Shown: piece after piece, positions 16,578 to 25,807 of the stretch
Layout: every line of letters begins with the position of its first letter
Numbering within the stretch: the first letter of the stretch is position 1
From: Mycobacteriales bacterium
Lineage (GTDB): Bacteria; Actinomycetota; Actinomycetes; JAFAQI01
Length of the DNA: 44,512 nt
NCBI GenBank assembly: GCA_035550055.1
Contig: DASZRO010000055.1
Coordinates: 1-44,512 of the forward strand
Direction: 5' to 3'
Program-made: the position numbers and the translations under genes
The notes under the pieces: model-generated
Database searches by the model: none
Told to the model about the DNA's origin: nothing
What the model saw: the letters and a program-made list of their open reading frames with translations, nothing else

Positions 16578-17759
16578 GGCGAGCACGCGAAGCAGCAGCG
16601 CGTCACCCTGCCCGCCGCCGCCGCAAAGCGCGGCGGCACCGAGGCCGCCACCACGCCGGCGCAGCTCGAGCGCCATCGTCAGCGCGAGCCGAGCACCCGA
16701 GGCGCCGATCGGATGGCCGAGCGCGATCGCCCCGCCGTTGACGTTGACCTTGTCCCACGCCACGTCGAGGAGCTTGGCGGAGTGAACCCCCACCGCGGCG
16801 AAGGCCTCGTTGATCTCGACGAGGTCGAGGTCGGCGACGCCGAGGCCCGCCCGCCCGAGCGCCTTGTTGATCGCGTTCGCCGGCTGCGCCTGCAGGGAGG
16901 CGTCCGGGCCGGCGACGACGCCGTGGTAGCCGATCTCGGCCAGCACAGTCGCGCCGTGACGCTCGGCGGCCTCCCGCGACATGACGACGACGGCGCACGC
17001 TCCGTCGGAGATCTGCGAGGCCGAGCCGGCCGTGATGGTGCCGTCCTTCGCAAACGCCGGCTTGAGCTGCGCGAGCCCCTCGACCGTCGTCTCGGCACGC
17101 ACCCCTTCATCGGCGGTGAACGCGACCGGCTCGCCGCGGCGCTGCGGAATCATCACCGGCACGATCTCGTCGTCGAACAGCCCGTTCTTCTGCGCCGCGG
17201 CGGCCAGCTCGTGCGACCGCGCCGCGAACTCGTCCTGCTCGGCCCGGCCGATGCCGAGCTTCGCGTTGTGCGCCTCGGTCGACTCGCCCATCGCGCACTG
17301 GTCGAACGCGCAGAACAGGCCGTCGTAGGCCATCGAGTCGACCATCGCGGTGTCGCCGTACTTGAACCCCTTGCGGGAGTTCGGGAGCAGGTGCGGCGCG
17401 TTGGTCATCGACTCCATGCCGCCGGCCACCACCACGTCGTACTCCCCTGCCGAGATCAGCTGGTCGGCGAGGGCGATGGCGTCGAGACCCGACAGGCACA
17501 CCTTGTTGATCGTCAGTGACGGCACGGTCATCGGGATGCCACCCTTGACCGCGGCCTGCCGCGCGGTGATCTGGCCGGCGCCGGCCTGCAGCACCTGGCC
17601 CATGACCACGTAGTCGACAACGTCGCCGGGTACGCCCGCGCGAGCCAGCGCAGCCTCGATCGCGATGCCGCCGAGGTCTGCGCCCGAGAAGTCCGCGAGC
17701 GAGCCGAGCAGCTTGCCGATGGGCGTACGAGCGCCCGACACGATTACCGAACCTGGCAT
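16575..17759 (-). CDS. Acetyl-CoA acetyltransferase (thiolase)
   Basis: A 394-residue thiolase joining or splitting acetyl-CoA and acyl-CoA. The nucleophile is Cys88 in [21 protein letters not shown] is the conserved loop, NEAFAAV and GHPIGASG carry the catalytic Asn/His, and CGGGGQGDA the second cysteine. This fits degradative/biosynthetic type II acetyl-CoA acetyltransferase. The frame is open to 17843, but family alignment begins at [15 protein letters not shown] (ATG 17759), and TAGGGT ends 7 nt upstream of it, giving a leaderless start. Divergent from the epimerase gene (74 bp between starts). Upstream of meaB on the same strand, with 55 bp and a hairpin between. Confidence 0.95.
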   Translation of the reverse strand: MPGSVIVSGARTPIGKLLGSLADFSGADLGGIAIEAALARAGVPGDVVDYVVMGQVLQAGAGQITARQAAVKGGIPMTVPSLTINKVCLSGLDAIALADQLISAGEYDVVVAGGMESMTNAPHLLPNSRKGFKYGDTAMVDSMAYDGLFCAFDQCAMGESTEAHNAKLGIGRAEQDEFAARSHELAAAAQKNGLFDDEIVPVMIPQRRGEPVAFTADEGVRAETTVEGLAQLKPAFAKDGTITAGSASQISDGACAVVVMSREAAERHGATVLAEIGYHGVVAGPDASLQAQPANAINKALGRAGLGVADLDLVEINEAFAAVGVHSAKLLDVAWDKVNVNGGAIALGHPIGASGARLALTMALELRRRGGGLGAAALCGGGGQGDALLLRVLA

Positions 17760-17766
17760 GGCTGAC

Positions 17767-17772
17767 ACCCTA
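17767..17772 (-). promoter_or_regulatory. Candidate -10 box (TAGGGT) for leaderless thiolase mRNA
   Basis: Reverse strand TAGGGT, 7 nt (GTCAGCC by strand), then ATG at 17759. No Shine-Dalgarno sequence. Confidence 0.5.
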
Positions 17773-17833
17773 ATCTCGCACCGGCGCAGCCACCGCGACA
17801 GGCCAGCGCCGCGCGAGGTGGAGGATGTGTCGC

Positions 17834-18265
17834 ATGGACGCACCCCTGCTCACCCGTATCGACCATGTCGGCATCGCCTGCCGGGACCTCGAGTCGAGCA
17901 TCGAGTTCTACGTCGCGACGTTCGGTCTCGTTGTCGCCGGACGCGAGACGAACGAGACGCAGGGGGTGAAGGAGGCGATGCTGCACGTCGCCGACGCACC
18001 GGGCGGCGCGTCGTACGTTCAGCTGCTCGAGCCGCTTTCGCCCGACACCCCGGTCGGGAAGTTCCTCGACTCGCGCGGCGAGGGGGTGCACCACATCGGC
18101 TATGGCGTCGTCGACGTCACCGCGGCGCTCGCGGATCTCGGTGGCAAGGACATCAGGCTGATCGACGAGCGGCCCCGTCACGGCTCTCTCGGCGCCTCCA
18201 TCGCGTTCCTTCACCCGAAAAGCGTCGGCGGCGTACTCACCGAGCTCGTCCAAACGACCCACTGA
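17834..18265 (+). CDS. mce: Methylmalonyl-CoA epimerase
   Basis: Vicinal oxygen chelate fold enzyme (143 aa) converting (S)- to (R)-methylmalonyl-CoA in propionate and branched-chain metabolism. Metal ligands expected for the family are visible: His11 in RIDHVGIA, Gln63 in YVQLLEP, His87 in VHHIGYGV and Glu137 in LTELVQ. A catalytic acid/base fits Glu47 in QGVKEAML. Starts at 17825 and 17834 are both ATG. GTGGAGG (17818-17824) abuts the first and is 9 nt from the second, so 17834 is chosen. Unlike most neighbours it uses a Shine-Dalgarno sequence. Methylmalonyl-CoA mutase itself is not in the window. Confidence 0.94.
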   Translation: MDAPLLTRIDHVGIACRDLESSIEFYVATFGLVVAGRETNETQGVKEAMLHVADAPGGASYVQLLEPLSPDTPVGKFLDSRGEGVHHIGYGVVDVTAALADLGGKDIRLIDERPRHGSLGASIAFLHPKSVGGVLTELVQTTH

Positions 18266-18278
18266 ACCGGCTGTACCG

Positions 18279-18363
18279 AAGAACACACAAACGTTGCGGA
18301 TGCCCGTTCTCGGCAGACGGTCCGCTCGCGAGAATGTGACTCCCGCAACGTTTGTGTTTTCTT
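18279..18363. terminator. Long inverted repeat between convergent genes (21-bp arms, 43-nt loop)
   Basis: Left arm 18279-18299 and right arm 18343-18363 pair at 20 of 21 positions (AAGAACACACAAACGTTGCG plus G on the left). The loop holds a nested TTCTCG/CGAGAA stem. It fills the gap between the epimerase stop (18265) and the hydrolase stop (18371) and can end transcription in both directions. The left arm and loop start share CACACAA and ATGCCC with the repeat at 30919-31015. Confidence 0.8.
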
Positions 18364-18370
18364 GGGGCGG

Positions 18371-19072
18371 TCAGAAGGCGCGGGGTAGCGGGGCGCGCCC
18401 GGGCGCCACGGTGTCCACGATGATGTCGAGCACCTCTTCGGTACGTCCGACCAGCAGGTGCTTGCCGCCAGGTACGGCGACGACCCGCGCCTGCGGGATC
18501 GCCGCGAAGCGGTCACGCGCCTCGTCCGGACGCAGGTAGTCGTCGAGCTCCGGGACGATCGCCACGACCGGCTTGCCGGAGGCCGCCCAGGTCGCCAGGT
18601 CGGCCGACGTCGAGAACCGCAACGGCGGTGAGATCAGGATCGCGCCGACCACCGTCGGGTCGCACCCGTGCCGCAATGCGAGGTCGGTCCCGAATGACCA
18701 GCCCACCAGCCACGGCGAGGGCAGCTCGCGGAACTCAACCAGCTCCAGCGCCGCCGCGACGTCGTACCGCTCCCCCTCGCCGTTGTCGAAGGCGCCCTCG
18801 CTGCGACCTGCTTCGCTTTCGGTCCCACGACTGTTGAAGCGCAGCACGGCCAGGTCGGCGAGGGCCGGCAGCCGGTAGGAGGCCTTGCGGAACAGGTGGC
18901 TGTCCATCATCCCGCCCATGGTGGGGAGCGGATGGAGCAACACCAGCGTGGCGATGGGCGGCGTCGCCGCCGGAAGTGCCAGCTCACCGACGAGGGAGAG
19001 CCCGTCGGCAGTGCGCAGGCTGACCGGCTCTCGGCGCGCCGGCAGCACGGTGTTCGCCCGGATCGGGTTCAC
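18371..19072 (-). CDS. Alpha/beta hydrolase (Tex30/KANL3-like or dienelactone hydrolase-like)
   Basis: A 233-residue alpha/beta hydrolase. LVLLHPLPTMGGMMDSH forms the oxyanion loop, VLRFNSRGTESEAG follows strand 4, the nucleophile elbow is GWSFG (Ser126), the acid lies in PELDDYLRPDEA near 183 and the His in GGKHLLVG near 211. This resembles the small serine hydrolases annotated as KANL3/Tex30 or DLH family; substrate unknown. The open frame reaches 19243, but that part overlaps a real upstream gene. The GTG at 19072 overlaps that gene's TGA (GTGA), so coupling fixes the start. Ends beside a long bidirectional hairpin. Confidence 0.88.
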   Translation of the reverse strand: MNPIRANTVLPARREPVSLRTADGLSLVGELALPAATPPIATLVLLHPLPTMGGMMDSHLFRKASYRLPALADLAVLRFNSRGTESEAGRSEGAFDNGEGERYDVAAALELVEFRELPSPWLVGWSFGTDLALRHGCDPTVVGAILISPPLRFSTSADLATWAASGKPVVAIVPELDDYLRPDEARDRFAAIPQARVVAVPGGKHLLVGRTEEVLDIIVDTVAPGRAPLPRAF

Positions 19073-19335
19073 CGCCGTCGCGCCCTCGCCCGCCAGCACG
19101 GCGTGTGCCAGTGTCGGCGGTGGGACTCCTCGCCCGGACGCCACGCGACGATGTGGGCCAGGCCGGGGCGGACTTCCTGCTGACAACCCGGACAGCGGTA
19201 CTCCTTCACCGCTGCGTCCGCGGAGATCGGGCGCACCATCCACTCCCCGTCAGGATGAGACTCCGCGACCGCCCAACCACCGGTACGAAGGGGCGGCGGC
19301 GTCTCGTCGCGGCGACGGGACTTGCGTGGGCTCAT
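19069..19335 (-). CDS. Conserved small Cys/His protein (88 aa), putative zinc ribbon
   Basis: Small basic protein: MSPRKSRRRDETPPP, then GGWAVAESHPDGEWMVRPIS, KEYRCPGCQQEVRPGLAH, VAWRPGEESHRRHWHTPCW and a basic tail. Cys48-x2-Cys51 with His61, His72, His75, His77 and Cys80 suggests one zinc site of the CPxC...HWHxxCW kind. I recall similar short proteins in many actinobacteria, sometimes labelled ATP/GTP-binding without clear basis. It sits 6 bp after the dehydrogenase stop and overlaps the hydrolase start by 4 bp, so three genes form one transcription unit. Function unknown; a nucleic-acid or protein adaptor is a guess. Confidence 0.82.
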   Translation of the reverse strand: MSPRKSRRRDETPPPLRTGGWAVAESHPDGEWMVRPISADAAVKEYRCPGCQQEVRPGLAHIVAWRPGEESHRRHWHTPCWRARARRR

Positions 19336-19341
19336 CGGTCA

Positions 19342-20904
19342 CTAGCCCAGCGCGGCGAGCTCGTCCAGCAATGGCGACGGGGCCACCGACGGCAGGTGCG
19401 TCGCGGCGGCCAGGTGCGACAGCACCGAACGGACCTCATCGGGACCGACGGCAGCGAGCATCGCGAACGGGCCGTCGCCGTAGCCGCAGCCGAGCCGCAT
19501 CGCGACGTCGACGTCGTCGGCCGACGCGTACCCGTCGTCCACCATGCGCACGGCGTCGCCGAGATGCGGCAGCAACAGGTAGTCGACGACATGGCCCGGC
19601 CGGTCGCGACAGGCCAACGCGGTCTGCCCCGCCCCGCGCACCAGGTCGACCACGGTCGCGACGGCAGCGGGGTCGCTGCGTACCGTCGCCACCACCTCCA
19701 CGACACCCGCCCGCGGGGTGCGCGGCACGTGGACGCCGACCACGTCACGGGCGCGCTCGATCCCGGCCAGCAGCGCAGCGACCGGCGCCTCGTCGGTGGT
19801 GGCGACGGCGAGCACCGCGTCCGGCTTCGCGGCCCGCGCCACGCGCGCGAGCAGGTCGGCCGACGCACCCCGCGATCCGCCGTCGACGAGTACGACGTCG
19901 GCGTCGCCGACCTCGGATGGGGCGACGCGTGGCACTCCGGGCAAGGCGTCGAACACGCGTGAGGACCCTTCCCCGACCGCGACCACGGTCGTCGAGGCCC
20001 GGGCGGTGCCGGTCGCGAACTCGGGTACCGGCAGCCACTGCGCCGCCCCGCCGTCGCCGTACTGGTAATACCCGCTCCCGGTCTTGCGGCCGAGGTCGCC
20101 GGCCATCACCAGCCGGCGCAGCAGGGGCGCGGGGGCGTACCGCTGGTCGCGGCTCTCGTCGAACATGGTCTCCATGACGTCGAGGCAGACGTCGAGCCCG
20201 ATCAGGTCCATCAACGTCAACGGACCCATCGGCAGCCCGCACGCGGCGACCATCGCGGCGTCGAGGTCGCCTGCCGCGGCCTGTCCGGTCTCGACGGCGC
20301 GAGCAGCGGCGTTGAGATATCCGAACAGCAGAGCGTTGGCGACAAACCCGGCGCGGTCGCCGACCACCACCGGCGTCTTGCCACACCGCTTGGCGAGGTC
20401 ATGGACCGCGGTGGTGACCTCCTGGTCGGTCCGCACGGTGTGGACGACCTCGACGAGCTTCATCACCGGTGCCGGGTTGAAGAAGTGCAGCCCGACGACC
20501 CGCGACGGCCGGGTGGTCGACGTCGCGATCTTGGTGACCGGCAGCGAGGACGTGTTCGTCGCCAGGACGGTGTGCGCAGGGCATATCCGGTCGAGCTCGG
20601 CGAACAGCGAGGCTTTGATGTCCAGCCGCTCCGGGACGGCCTCCGTCACCAGATCGGCCCGGGCCAGGTCGGCGCGGTCCGTCGTGCAGGTCAGGCGGCC
20701 GAGGATGGCGTCTCGTTCGCCGCCGTCGAGCTTGCCGCGCTCGACCGCCTTGTCGAGCGAGGTCTCGACCCGCTTCCGGCCGGCGGAGAGCAACGGCTCG
20801 TCGACCTCGACGGCGATGACGTCCAGACCGGCCCGCGCGAACACCTCGACGATGCCGGCGCCCATCGTGCCGAGTCCGACCACTCCGGCAGTGCGAATCT
20901 CCAC
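19342..20904 (-). CDS. 3-hydroxyacyl-CoA dehydrogenase (3-hydroxybutyryl-CoA dehydrogenase-like), with an extra C-terminal domain
   Basis: Oxidises 3-hydroxyacyl-CoA to 3-ketoacyl-CoA with NAD. The Rossmann motif GVVGLGTMGAGIVEVFARAG lies at 7-26. LATNTSSLPVTKIA carries the conserved Ser, VGLHFFNPAPVMKLVEV the catalytic His region, and GDRAGFVANALLFGYLNAA leads into the helical dimerisation domain. At 520 aa it is longer than the usual 280-320: after about residue 290 comes a variable stretch, then a second 3HCDH C-terminal-like domain (DRPGHVVDYLLLPHLGDAV, GYASADDVDVAMRLGCGY), as in PaaH-type proteins. Start GTG 20904. Provides the middle step between the hydratase and thiolase of this window. 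Confidence 0.93.
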   Translation of the reverse strand: MEIRTAGVVGLGTMGAGIVEVFARAGLDVIAVEVDEPLLSAGRKRVETSLDKAVERGKLDGGERDAILGRLTCTTDRADLARADLVTEAVPERLDIKASLFAELDRICPAHTVLATNTSSLPVTKIATSTTRPSRVVGLHFFNPAPVMKLVEVVHTVRTDQEVTTAVHDLAKRCGKTPVVVGDRAGFVANALLFGYLNAAARAVETGQAAAGDLDAAMVAACGLPMGPLTLMDLIGLDVCLDVMETMFDESRDQRYAPAPLLRRLVMAGDLGRKTGSGYYQYGDGGAAQWLPVPEFATGTARASTTVVAVGEGSSRVFDALPGVPRVAPSEVGDADVVLVDGGSRGASADLLARVARAAKPDAVLAVATTDEAPVAALLAGIERARDVVGVHVPRTPRAGVVEVVATVRSDPAAVATVVDLVRGAGQTALACRDRPGHVVDYLLLPHLGDAVRMVDDGYASADDVDVAMRLGCGYGDGPFAMLAAVGPDEVRSVLSHLAAATHLPSVAPSPLLDELAALG

Positions 20905-20948
20905 GTCGGCCAGTCTGTCCTACCGCGCGCGGAGTGCCGAAGACAGCG

Positions 20949-20985
20949 GTGGGCCCGGCCGGCAGACTCGCCCGGCCGGGCCCAC
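20949..20985. terminator. GC-rich hairpin terminator after the peptide-transport operon
   Basis: GTGGGCCCGGCCGG (20949-20962) and its exact complement (20972-20985) around a 9-nt loop. It lies 14 bp past the stop of the substrate-binding protein gene, the last gene of the operon. Confidence 0.8.
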
Positions 20986-20998
20986 GTGGCGCGAGGCG

Positions 20999-22735
20999 TC
21001 AGCCGTTCGGCTGCCCCTTCATCCATCCGATCTTGGTGAAGTCAGGCGTGGCGAAGCCGAACGACCCGATGTTCGCCAGACCCTTGGTCACACCACACAT
21101 CTGCGGACGCTCGAACAGCGTGATGGTGTGCACCTCCTGCCACAGGTCCTTGTCGGCCTCGTTCGTCACCGAGATCGCCTGCGTCGGGTCGGTCTCCGTG
21201 ATCGCCTGCTTGAGCAGCTTGTCGACCGTCGGGTTCGACGTACCGGTGAAGTTCTGCCCGCCGCCGTTCTTCGGCGAGGAGTAGATCGACACGCTGCTCG
21301 AGATCGGGAACGGCGTCCCGAGCCACGAGAACGGCGCGAGGTCGAAGTTGCCCGGCACCAGGTACTTGTCCGACCAGTCGTTGACCGGCACGGAGTTGAT
21401 GTGCACCTTGATGCCGACCTGCTTCAGCATCGCCTGGGTGAGCTCGCCCTCGTTCTTCGACGACTGGATGCCAGCCGGGATCATGAAGTCGAGGTTGATC
21501 TCCTTGCCGCCCTTGGCGTAGTAGCCGTTGCTGTCCTTCGTGAACCCGTCACTTTGCAGCAGCTGCTCCGCACCCGTCGGGTTGTAGGTCCCGAGGTCAC
21601 CGGTGTTGTCCTGGTAGCCGGTCTGGACGTTCATGAAGAAGTGGTTGTCCAGGGGTACGACGGGCCACGGGATGCCGTTGAGGTCGGACTTGATCAGCGT
21701 GTCGCGGTTGATGCCCATCTCGACCGCCTGGCGGACCTTCTCGTCGCTCATGAAGCCGTGCTTGCTGCTGACCGTGATCTGGCGGTAGTCAGGCCCGACC
21801 GCGAGCGTGACGTCGCCGTCCTTCGCCTTCTTGACCGTGTCGTAGTCGGCCGTGTCGACCGCCACGTCGAAGTCGTAGTTCAGCTCGCCGTTGACGAAAG
21901 CCTGGTTGGCGGCGTCCGACGTCAGCGCGCGGTAGACGATCTTCGACAGCAGCGGCTTGTCGCCCCACCAGTTGGAGCTGGGTGTCACCGTGACGGTCTG
22001 CGCCGACTTGTTGAAGGTGACGTTCCCGAAGGGCCCACCGGTGAGCGGGAAGGCGTTGACGTAGCCGGTGTTGAACAGCTTCGGCGAGCTCTGGTACTTC
22101 GCCGGATACAGCGGCGTGAACAACGCCTTCCAGTCCACGAACGGCTTGGAGAAGACGACGACGACGTCGAACTGCCCGCCGGAGCCCTCCGAGACGCTCT
22201 TGATCTGGCTGTAGCCGGTCGAGCTGGAGACCTGGTAGGCCTTGTTCTTGCCGTTGAGCGCCTGCCACTGCGTGGCGTAGTCCTTCTCCGTGATCGGCGA
22301 GCCGTCAGACCACTTCGCGTCCGGGTTGAGCTTCAGCTCGATCGTCTGCGGGTTGGTGTTCGTCTCAGTCGCGGACGTGATGTAGTCCGGGTTCGCTGAG
22401 ACGTTGCCCTTCTCGTCGGAGATGAACGGCTGCGGCATGACAGCGAGCTGGACGCTGTTGATCGACGACTCGGTGCCGTCGACCTCGTTGTAGTTCCAGT
22501 TCGTCGCGAACTCGTCGAGGCTGTAGGTGAGCGTGCCGCCCTGCTTGAGATTCGATACCGGCTGCGGGTTGATGTCCTCCTGGACGAGACCGCTGACCTG
22601 CCCACTCGGGCCGGTCGACGCCGTGCTTCCGTTGCTTGGGTTGCCACCGCTGCTCGATCCTCCGCAGGCGCTCGCGGCGATCGCGACCACCAGCATCGAC
22701 ACCGAGAAGGCGGCACCGCCACGATGCATCTTCAC
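20999..22735 (-). CDS. ABC transporter substrate-binding lipoprotein, peptide type (SBP_bac_5)
   Basis: Extracytoplasmic binding protein of an oligopeptide/nickel-type importer, 578 aa. N-terminal signal with lipobox AASAC (lipidated Cys at about 24), followed by a Gly/Ser-rich tether. Family segments: GGTLTYSLDEFATNWNYN, LKLNPDAKWSDGSPITEKD, the PSSNWWGDKPLLSKIVYR segment, and DEKVRQAVEMGINRDTL. AAGGAGG lies 4 nt before GTG 22735 and 10 nt before ATG 22729, so the real start may be the ATG (MHRGGAAF). Last gene of a minus-strand operon with fused ATPases and two permeases. Cargo cannot be read from sequence. Confidence 0.95.
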   Translation of the reverse strand: MKMHRGGAAFSVSMLVVAIAASACGGSSSGGNPSNGSTASTGPSGQVSGLVQEDINPQPVSNLKQGGTLTYSLDEFATNWNYNEVDGTESSINSVQLAVMPQPFISDEKGNVSANPDYITSATETNTNPQTIELKLNPDAKWSDGSPITEKDYATQWQALNGKNKAYQVSSSTGYSQIKSVSEGSGGQFDVVVVFSKPFVDWKALFTPLYPAKYQSSPKLFNTGYVNAFPLTGGPFGNVTFNKSAQTVTVTPSSNWWGDKPLLSKIVYRALTSDAANQAFVNGELNYDFDVAVDTADYDTVKKAKDGDVTLAVGPDYRQITVSSKHGFMSDEKVRQAVEMGINRDTLIKSDLNGIPWPVVPLDNHFFMNVQTGYQDNTGDLGTYNPTGAEQLLQSDGFTKDSNGYYAKGGKEINLDFMIPAGIQSSKNEGELTQAMLKQVGIKVHINSVPVNDWSDKYLVPGNFDLAPFSWLGTPFPISSSVSIYSSPKNGGGQNFTGTSNPTVDKLLKQAITETDPTQAISVTNEADKDLWQEVHTITLFERPQMCGVTKGLANIGSFGFATPDFTKIGWMKGQPNG

Positions 22736-22765
22736 GCGTCCTCCTTGTTGGTTCGGTTCTGCATC

Positions 22766-24877
22766 TCAGACGACCTGTACCGCCTCGGCGTAATGACATG
22801 CCGCGGCGTGGTCGTCGCCTTGCGGGTAGAGCGGTGGCACCTCCTCCTCACAGCGCTTGCGGTCATGATCGCCGAGAGCTTCGTACTTGAAACAGCGGCT
22901 GCGGAAGCGACATCCCAACGGAACGTGGGTCGGGCTCGGCAAGTCACCCTTCAGCAGGATCCGCTCGCGCTGCCGCTCCTTCGCCGGATCCGGGATGGGG
23001 ACGGCCGACAGCAGCGCTTGCGTGTACGGGTGCGACGGACGGTCGTACACCGAGTCGACGTCACCGATCTCGACGATCTTGCCGAGGTACATCACCGCGA
23101 CTCGGTTCGCGATGACGCGTACGACGGACAGGTCGTGAGCCACGAACAGGTAGGACAGCGAGAGGTCGTTGCGCAGCTGCATGAGCAGGTTGACCACACC
23201 CGCGCGAATCGACACGTCGAGCGCCGACACCGGTTCGTCGAGCACGAGCAGCTTCGGCTCCAACGCAAGTGCGCGCGCGATCCCGATGCGCTGACGCTGG
23301 CCGCCGGAGAACTCCTGCGGGAACCGGCCGGCCATCGATCGGTCGAGCCCGACCATCTCCAGCAGCCCAGCCACCCGCTGCCCGGCCTCGCCGCGTGACA
23401 TTCCCTGAGCGCGAAGCGGCTCGGTCACGATGTCGCTGACCGGCAGCCGCGGATCCAGCGAGGCGAGGGGATCCTGGAAGACGACCTGCAGGTCGCCGCG
23501 CAGCCGGCGACGGTCCGCGCGCGTCAGGTTGCCGGTGGTCTTCCCGGCGATCTCGATCTCGCCGTGCTGCGGCTCGGCGAGCTCCAACACCTCCATCAGC
23601 GTCGTGGTCTTGCCGCATCCCGACTCCCCGACGAGACCGAGCGTCTCGCCCTCGCGGATGTCGAGGTCGATGCCGTCCACGGCGCGCACCACGCCGACCT
23701 GACGCTTGATCACCGCCCCTTTTAGCAACGGGTAGTGCCGCTCGAGCGCACTCAGCCGCAGAACGGTCGGCCGCTGGTCACGCGGCACGCGCTCGACGTC
23801 GGACACGGCGATCTCGGGTGTCGGGAACACCTCGGCGATCGACATTGCCTCGTGCTCGATCTTCTGCTTGAGGTGACAGGCGGCGACGTGGCTCGGCGCG
23901 CCGACTCGCTCGAGCTCGGGCTCCTGCTGGCGGCACGGGTCGATCGCCAGCGGACAGCGCGGCGTGAACGGACAGCCATGCGGCAACGCGGCCGGGGACG
24001 GCGGGCTGCCCTCGATCGGGGTGAGCGCCGTCACGCCTCGGGCGTCGAGGCGGGGAATCGAGCCGAGCAGGCCCATCGTGTAGGGCATGCGCGGCTGGTA
24101 GTAGATGTCGTCCGTCGTACCGACCTCGACCGGCTTGCCGGCGTACATCACCATCACCCGGTCGGCGAGACCGGCGACCACTCCGAGATCGTGGGTGATC
24201 ATCAGGATCCCGGCGCCCGTCTCGCGCCGGGCGGTCTGCAGCACGTCGAGGATCTGCGCCTGGATCGTCACGTCGAGCGCGGTCGTCGGCTCGTCGGCGA
24301 TGATCACCTTGGGGTCGTTGGCGATCGCCATCGCGATCATCACGCGCTGGCGCATCCCGCCGGAGAACTCGTGCGGGAACGCGTTCGCCCGCTGCTGCGG
24401 GTTCGGGATCCCCACGAGGTCCAGCAGCTCGACCGTCCGGCTCTTTGCCTGCTCCTTGGAGATGTCCTGGTGGATCAGCAACGCCTCGGCGATCTGCTGG
24501 CCAACGGTGTAGACGGGTGTCAGCGCGGACAGCGGCTCCTGGAAGATCATCGCGAGGTCGCGGCCGCGGATGCTCGACATCGAGCGGTCGTCGAGCCCGA
24601 TCAGCTCCCGGCCGTCGAGGGTCACCGAGCCGCTGACCTGGGCGTCGGTGGGAAGCAGGCCCATCACCGCGAGCGACGTCACGGACTTGCCGCTGCCGGA
24701 CTCGCCGACGATTGCGAGGACCTCGTTGGCGCGAAGCCCGAAGGACAGCCCACGGACGGCCAGCACGTCGGGCCCGGCACCGCCGGGGAATGTCACCGAC
24801 AGATCGCAGACCGTGAGGATCTCGCCGTCCTCAGCGGGGCGCGACGGAGGTGCCGGGGTCACCTCGAGGCCGGTCAT
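22766..24877 (-). CDS. Fused double ATPase of an oligopeptide ABC importer (DppD-DppF type)
   Basis: A 703-residue cytoplasmic protein with two complete ABC domains, equivalent to OppD plus OppF in one chain. Domain 1 (about 15-340): Walker A GESGSGKS, signature [14 protein letters not shown], Walker [13 protein letters not shown], then the oligopeptide-type Cys cluster ([16 protein letters not shown]). Domain 2 (about 365-690): Walker [10 protein letters not shown], signature [14 protein letters not shown], Walker [13 protein letters not shown], and a second Cys cluster (LGCRFRSRC...C). These C-terminal cysteines often bind an Fe-S cluster in OppD/F proteins. The ATG at 24877 overlaps the upstream permease stop by 4 bp. 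Fusion is common in actinobacteria. Confidence 0.95.
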   Translation of the reverse strand: MTGLEVTPAPPSRPAEDGEILTVCDLSVTFPGGAGPDVLAVRGLSFGLRANEVLAIVGESGSGKSVTSLAVMGLLPTDAQVSGSVTLDGRELIGLDDRSMSSIRGRDLAMIFQEPLSALTPVYTVGQQIAEALLIHQDISKEQAKSRTVELLDLVGIPNPQQRANAFPHEFSGGMRQRVMIAMAIANDPKVIIADEPTTALDVTIQAQILDVLQTARRETGAGILMITHDLGVVAGLADRVMVMYAGKPVEVGTTDDIYYQPRMPYTMGLLGSIPRLDARGVTALTPIEGSPPSPAALPHGCPFTPRCPLAIDPCRQQEPELERVGAPSHVAACHLKQKIEHEAMSIAEVFPTPEIAVSDVERVPRDQRPTVLRLSALERHYPLLKGAVIKRQVGVVRAVDGIDLDIREGETLGLVGESGCGKTTTLMEVLELAEPQHGEIEIAGKTTGNLTRADRRRLRGDLQVVFQDPLASLDPRLPVSDIVTEPLRAQGMSRGEAGQRVAGLLEMVGLDRSMAGRFPQEFSGGQRQRIGIARALALEPKLLVLDEPVSALDVSIRAGVVNLLMQLRNDLSLSYLFVAHDLSVVRVIANRVAVMYLGKIVEIGDVDSVYDRPSHPYTQALLSAVPIPDPAKERQRERILLKGDLPSPTHVPLGCRFRSRCFKYEALGDHDRKRCEEEVPPLYPQGDDHAAACHYAEAVQVV

Positions 24878-25800
24878 TGCGACTTTCCTGACGACGGGTC
24901 GATCGCGTCACGCAGGCCGTCGCCGACCAGGAAGATCGCGAGCACGAACAACACGAGGAAGCCGGCCGGGAAGTAGAACAGCCACGGTTGGGTCAGCGCG
25001 GCGTTCTGGCCGTCCGCCATCAAGGTTCCGAGCGAGACATCGGGTGGTTGGATCCCGAAGCCGAAGAACGACAGCAACGCCTCGGTCAGGATGGCGGTCG
25101 CGACGTTGACGGTGGCGTCGATGATCAGCAGCGAGGCCAGGTTCGGCAGGACGTGGCGGCCGATGATCCGCCACCTCGGCACGCCCATGTACTTCGCCGC
25201 CAGGACGTACTCGCGCTCCTTCAGCGTCAGCGTCTGCCCGCGGACGATCCGTGCGGTGATCTGCCAGATGAACATCCCGATCAGTACGACGAGCAGCCAC
25301 CAGTGGTTGTCGAACTGGCCGGACATGATCGCGATGATCAGGAACGACGGCAGGATCAGCAGCAGGTCGACGCACCACATCAGGACGCGATCTGCCCACC
25401 CGCCGAAGTACCCCGCCGCACTTCCGACGACTGCGGCGATCCCGGTGGCGAGCAGCGCCACCAGCAGGCCGATCAGGATCGACTTCTGCGCGCCCCGCAT
25501 GGTCGTCGCGAAGATGTCGTGACCGACCGCATCCGTGCCGAACCAGTGCGCCGAGCTGGGCGCGACTGCGTAGGGCGCGTTGAGGTCGATCTCGTTCCAC
25601 TTCCAGTGGTCGAACAGCGGCCCGACGTACGCGAGCAGCACCAGGATGACGACGAACACCAGCCCGATCAGGCCCACCGGGCTGCGCAGGAACCGCCGCA
25701 ACACGACGCGCGAACGAGAGGGCACCGCCGTCTCGTCCACGGTGCCGGACGGGTCGTTGTTCCCGCCCTGAAGCAGCAGCTCTCCTGCGGCTGACGTCAT
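24874..25800 (-). CDS. Peptide ABC transporter permease, DppC/OppC type
   Basis: Inner-membrane permease (308 aa). The OppC N-terminal region carries one membrane helix ([20 protein letters not shown]). The [20 protein letters not shown] segment is diagnostic of DppC/OppC. The cytoplasmic coupling helix (EAA loop) reads [20 protein letters not shown] followed by GRHVLPNL. About six transmembrane helices in total. ATG start at 25800, 7 bp after the DppB-type gene; the stop overlaps the ATPase start (ATGA). It should pair with the DppB-type subunit as a heterodimeric channel. Confidence 0.95.
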   Translation of the reverse strand: MTSAAGELLLQGGNNDPSGTVDETAVPSRSRVVLRRFLRSPVGLIGLVFVVILVLLAYVGPLFDHWKWNEIDLNAPYAVAPSSAHWFGTDAVGHDIFATTMRGAQKSILIGLLVALLATGIAAVVGSAAGYFGGWADRVLMWCVDLLLILPSFLIIAIMSGQFDNHWWLLVVLIGMFIWQITARIVRGQTLTLKEREYVLAAKYMGVPRWRIIGRHVLPNLASLLIIDATVNVATAILTEALLSFFGFGIQPPDVSLGTLMADGQNAALTQPWLFYFPAGFLVLFVLAIFLVGDGLRDAIDPSSGKSQ

Positions 25801-25807
25801 GACGCCC

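Noticed and set aside
13280-18265. Complete methylmalonyl-CoA pathway in one cluster
   Set aside because: Epimerase and MeaB are present, but the mutase has isobutyryl-CoA residues and neither propionyl-CoA carboxylase nor a true methylmalonyl-CoA mutase is in the window.
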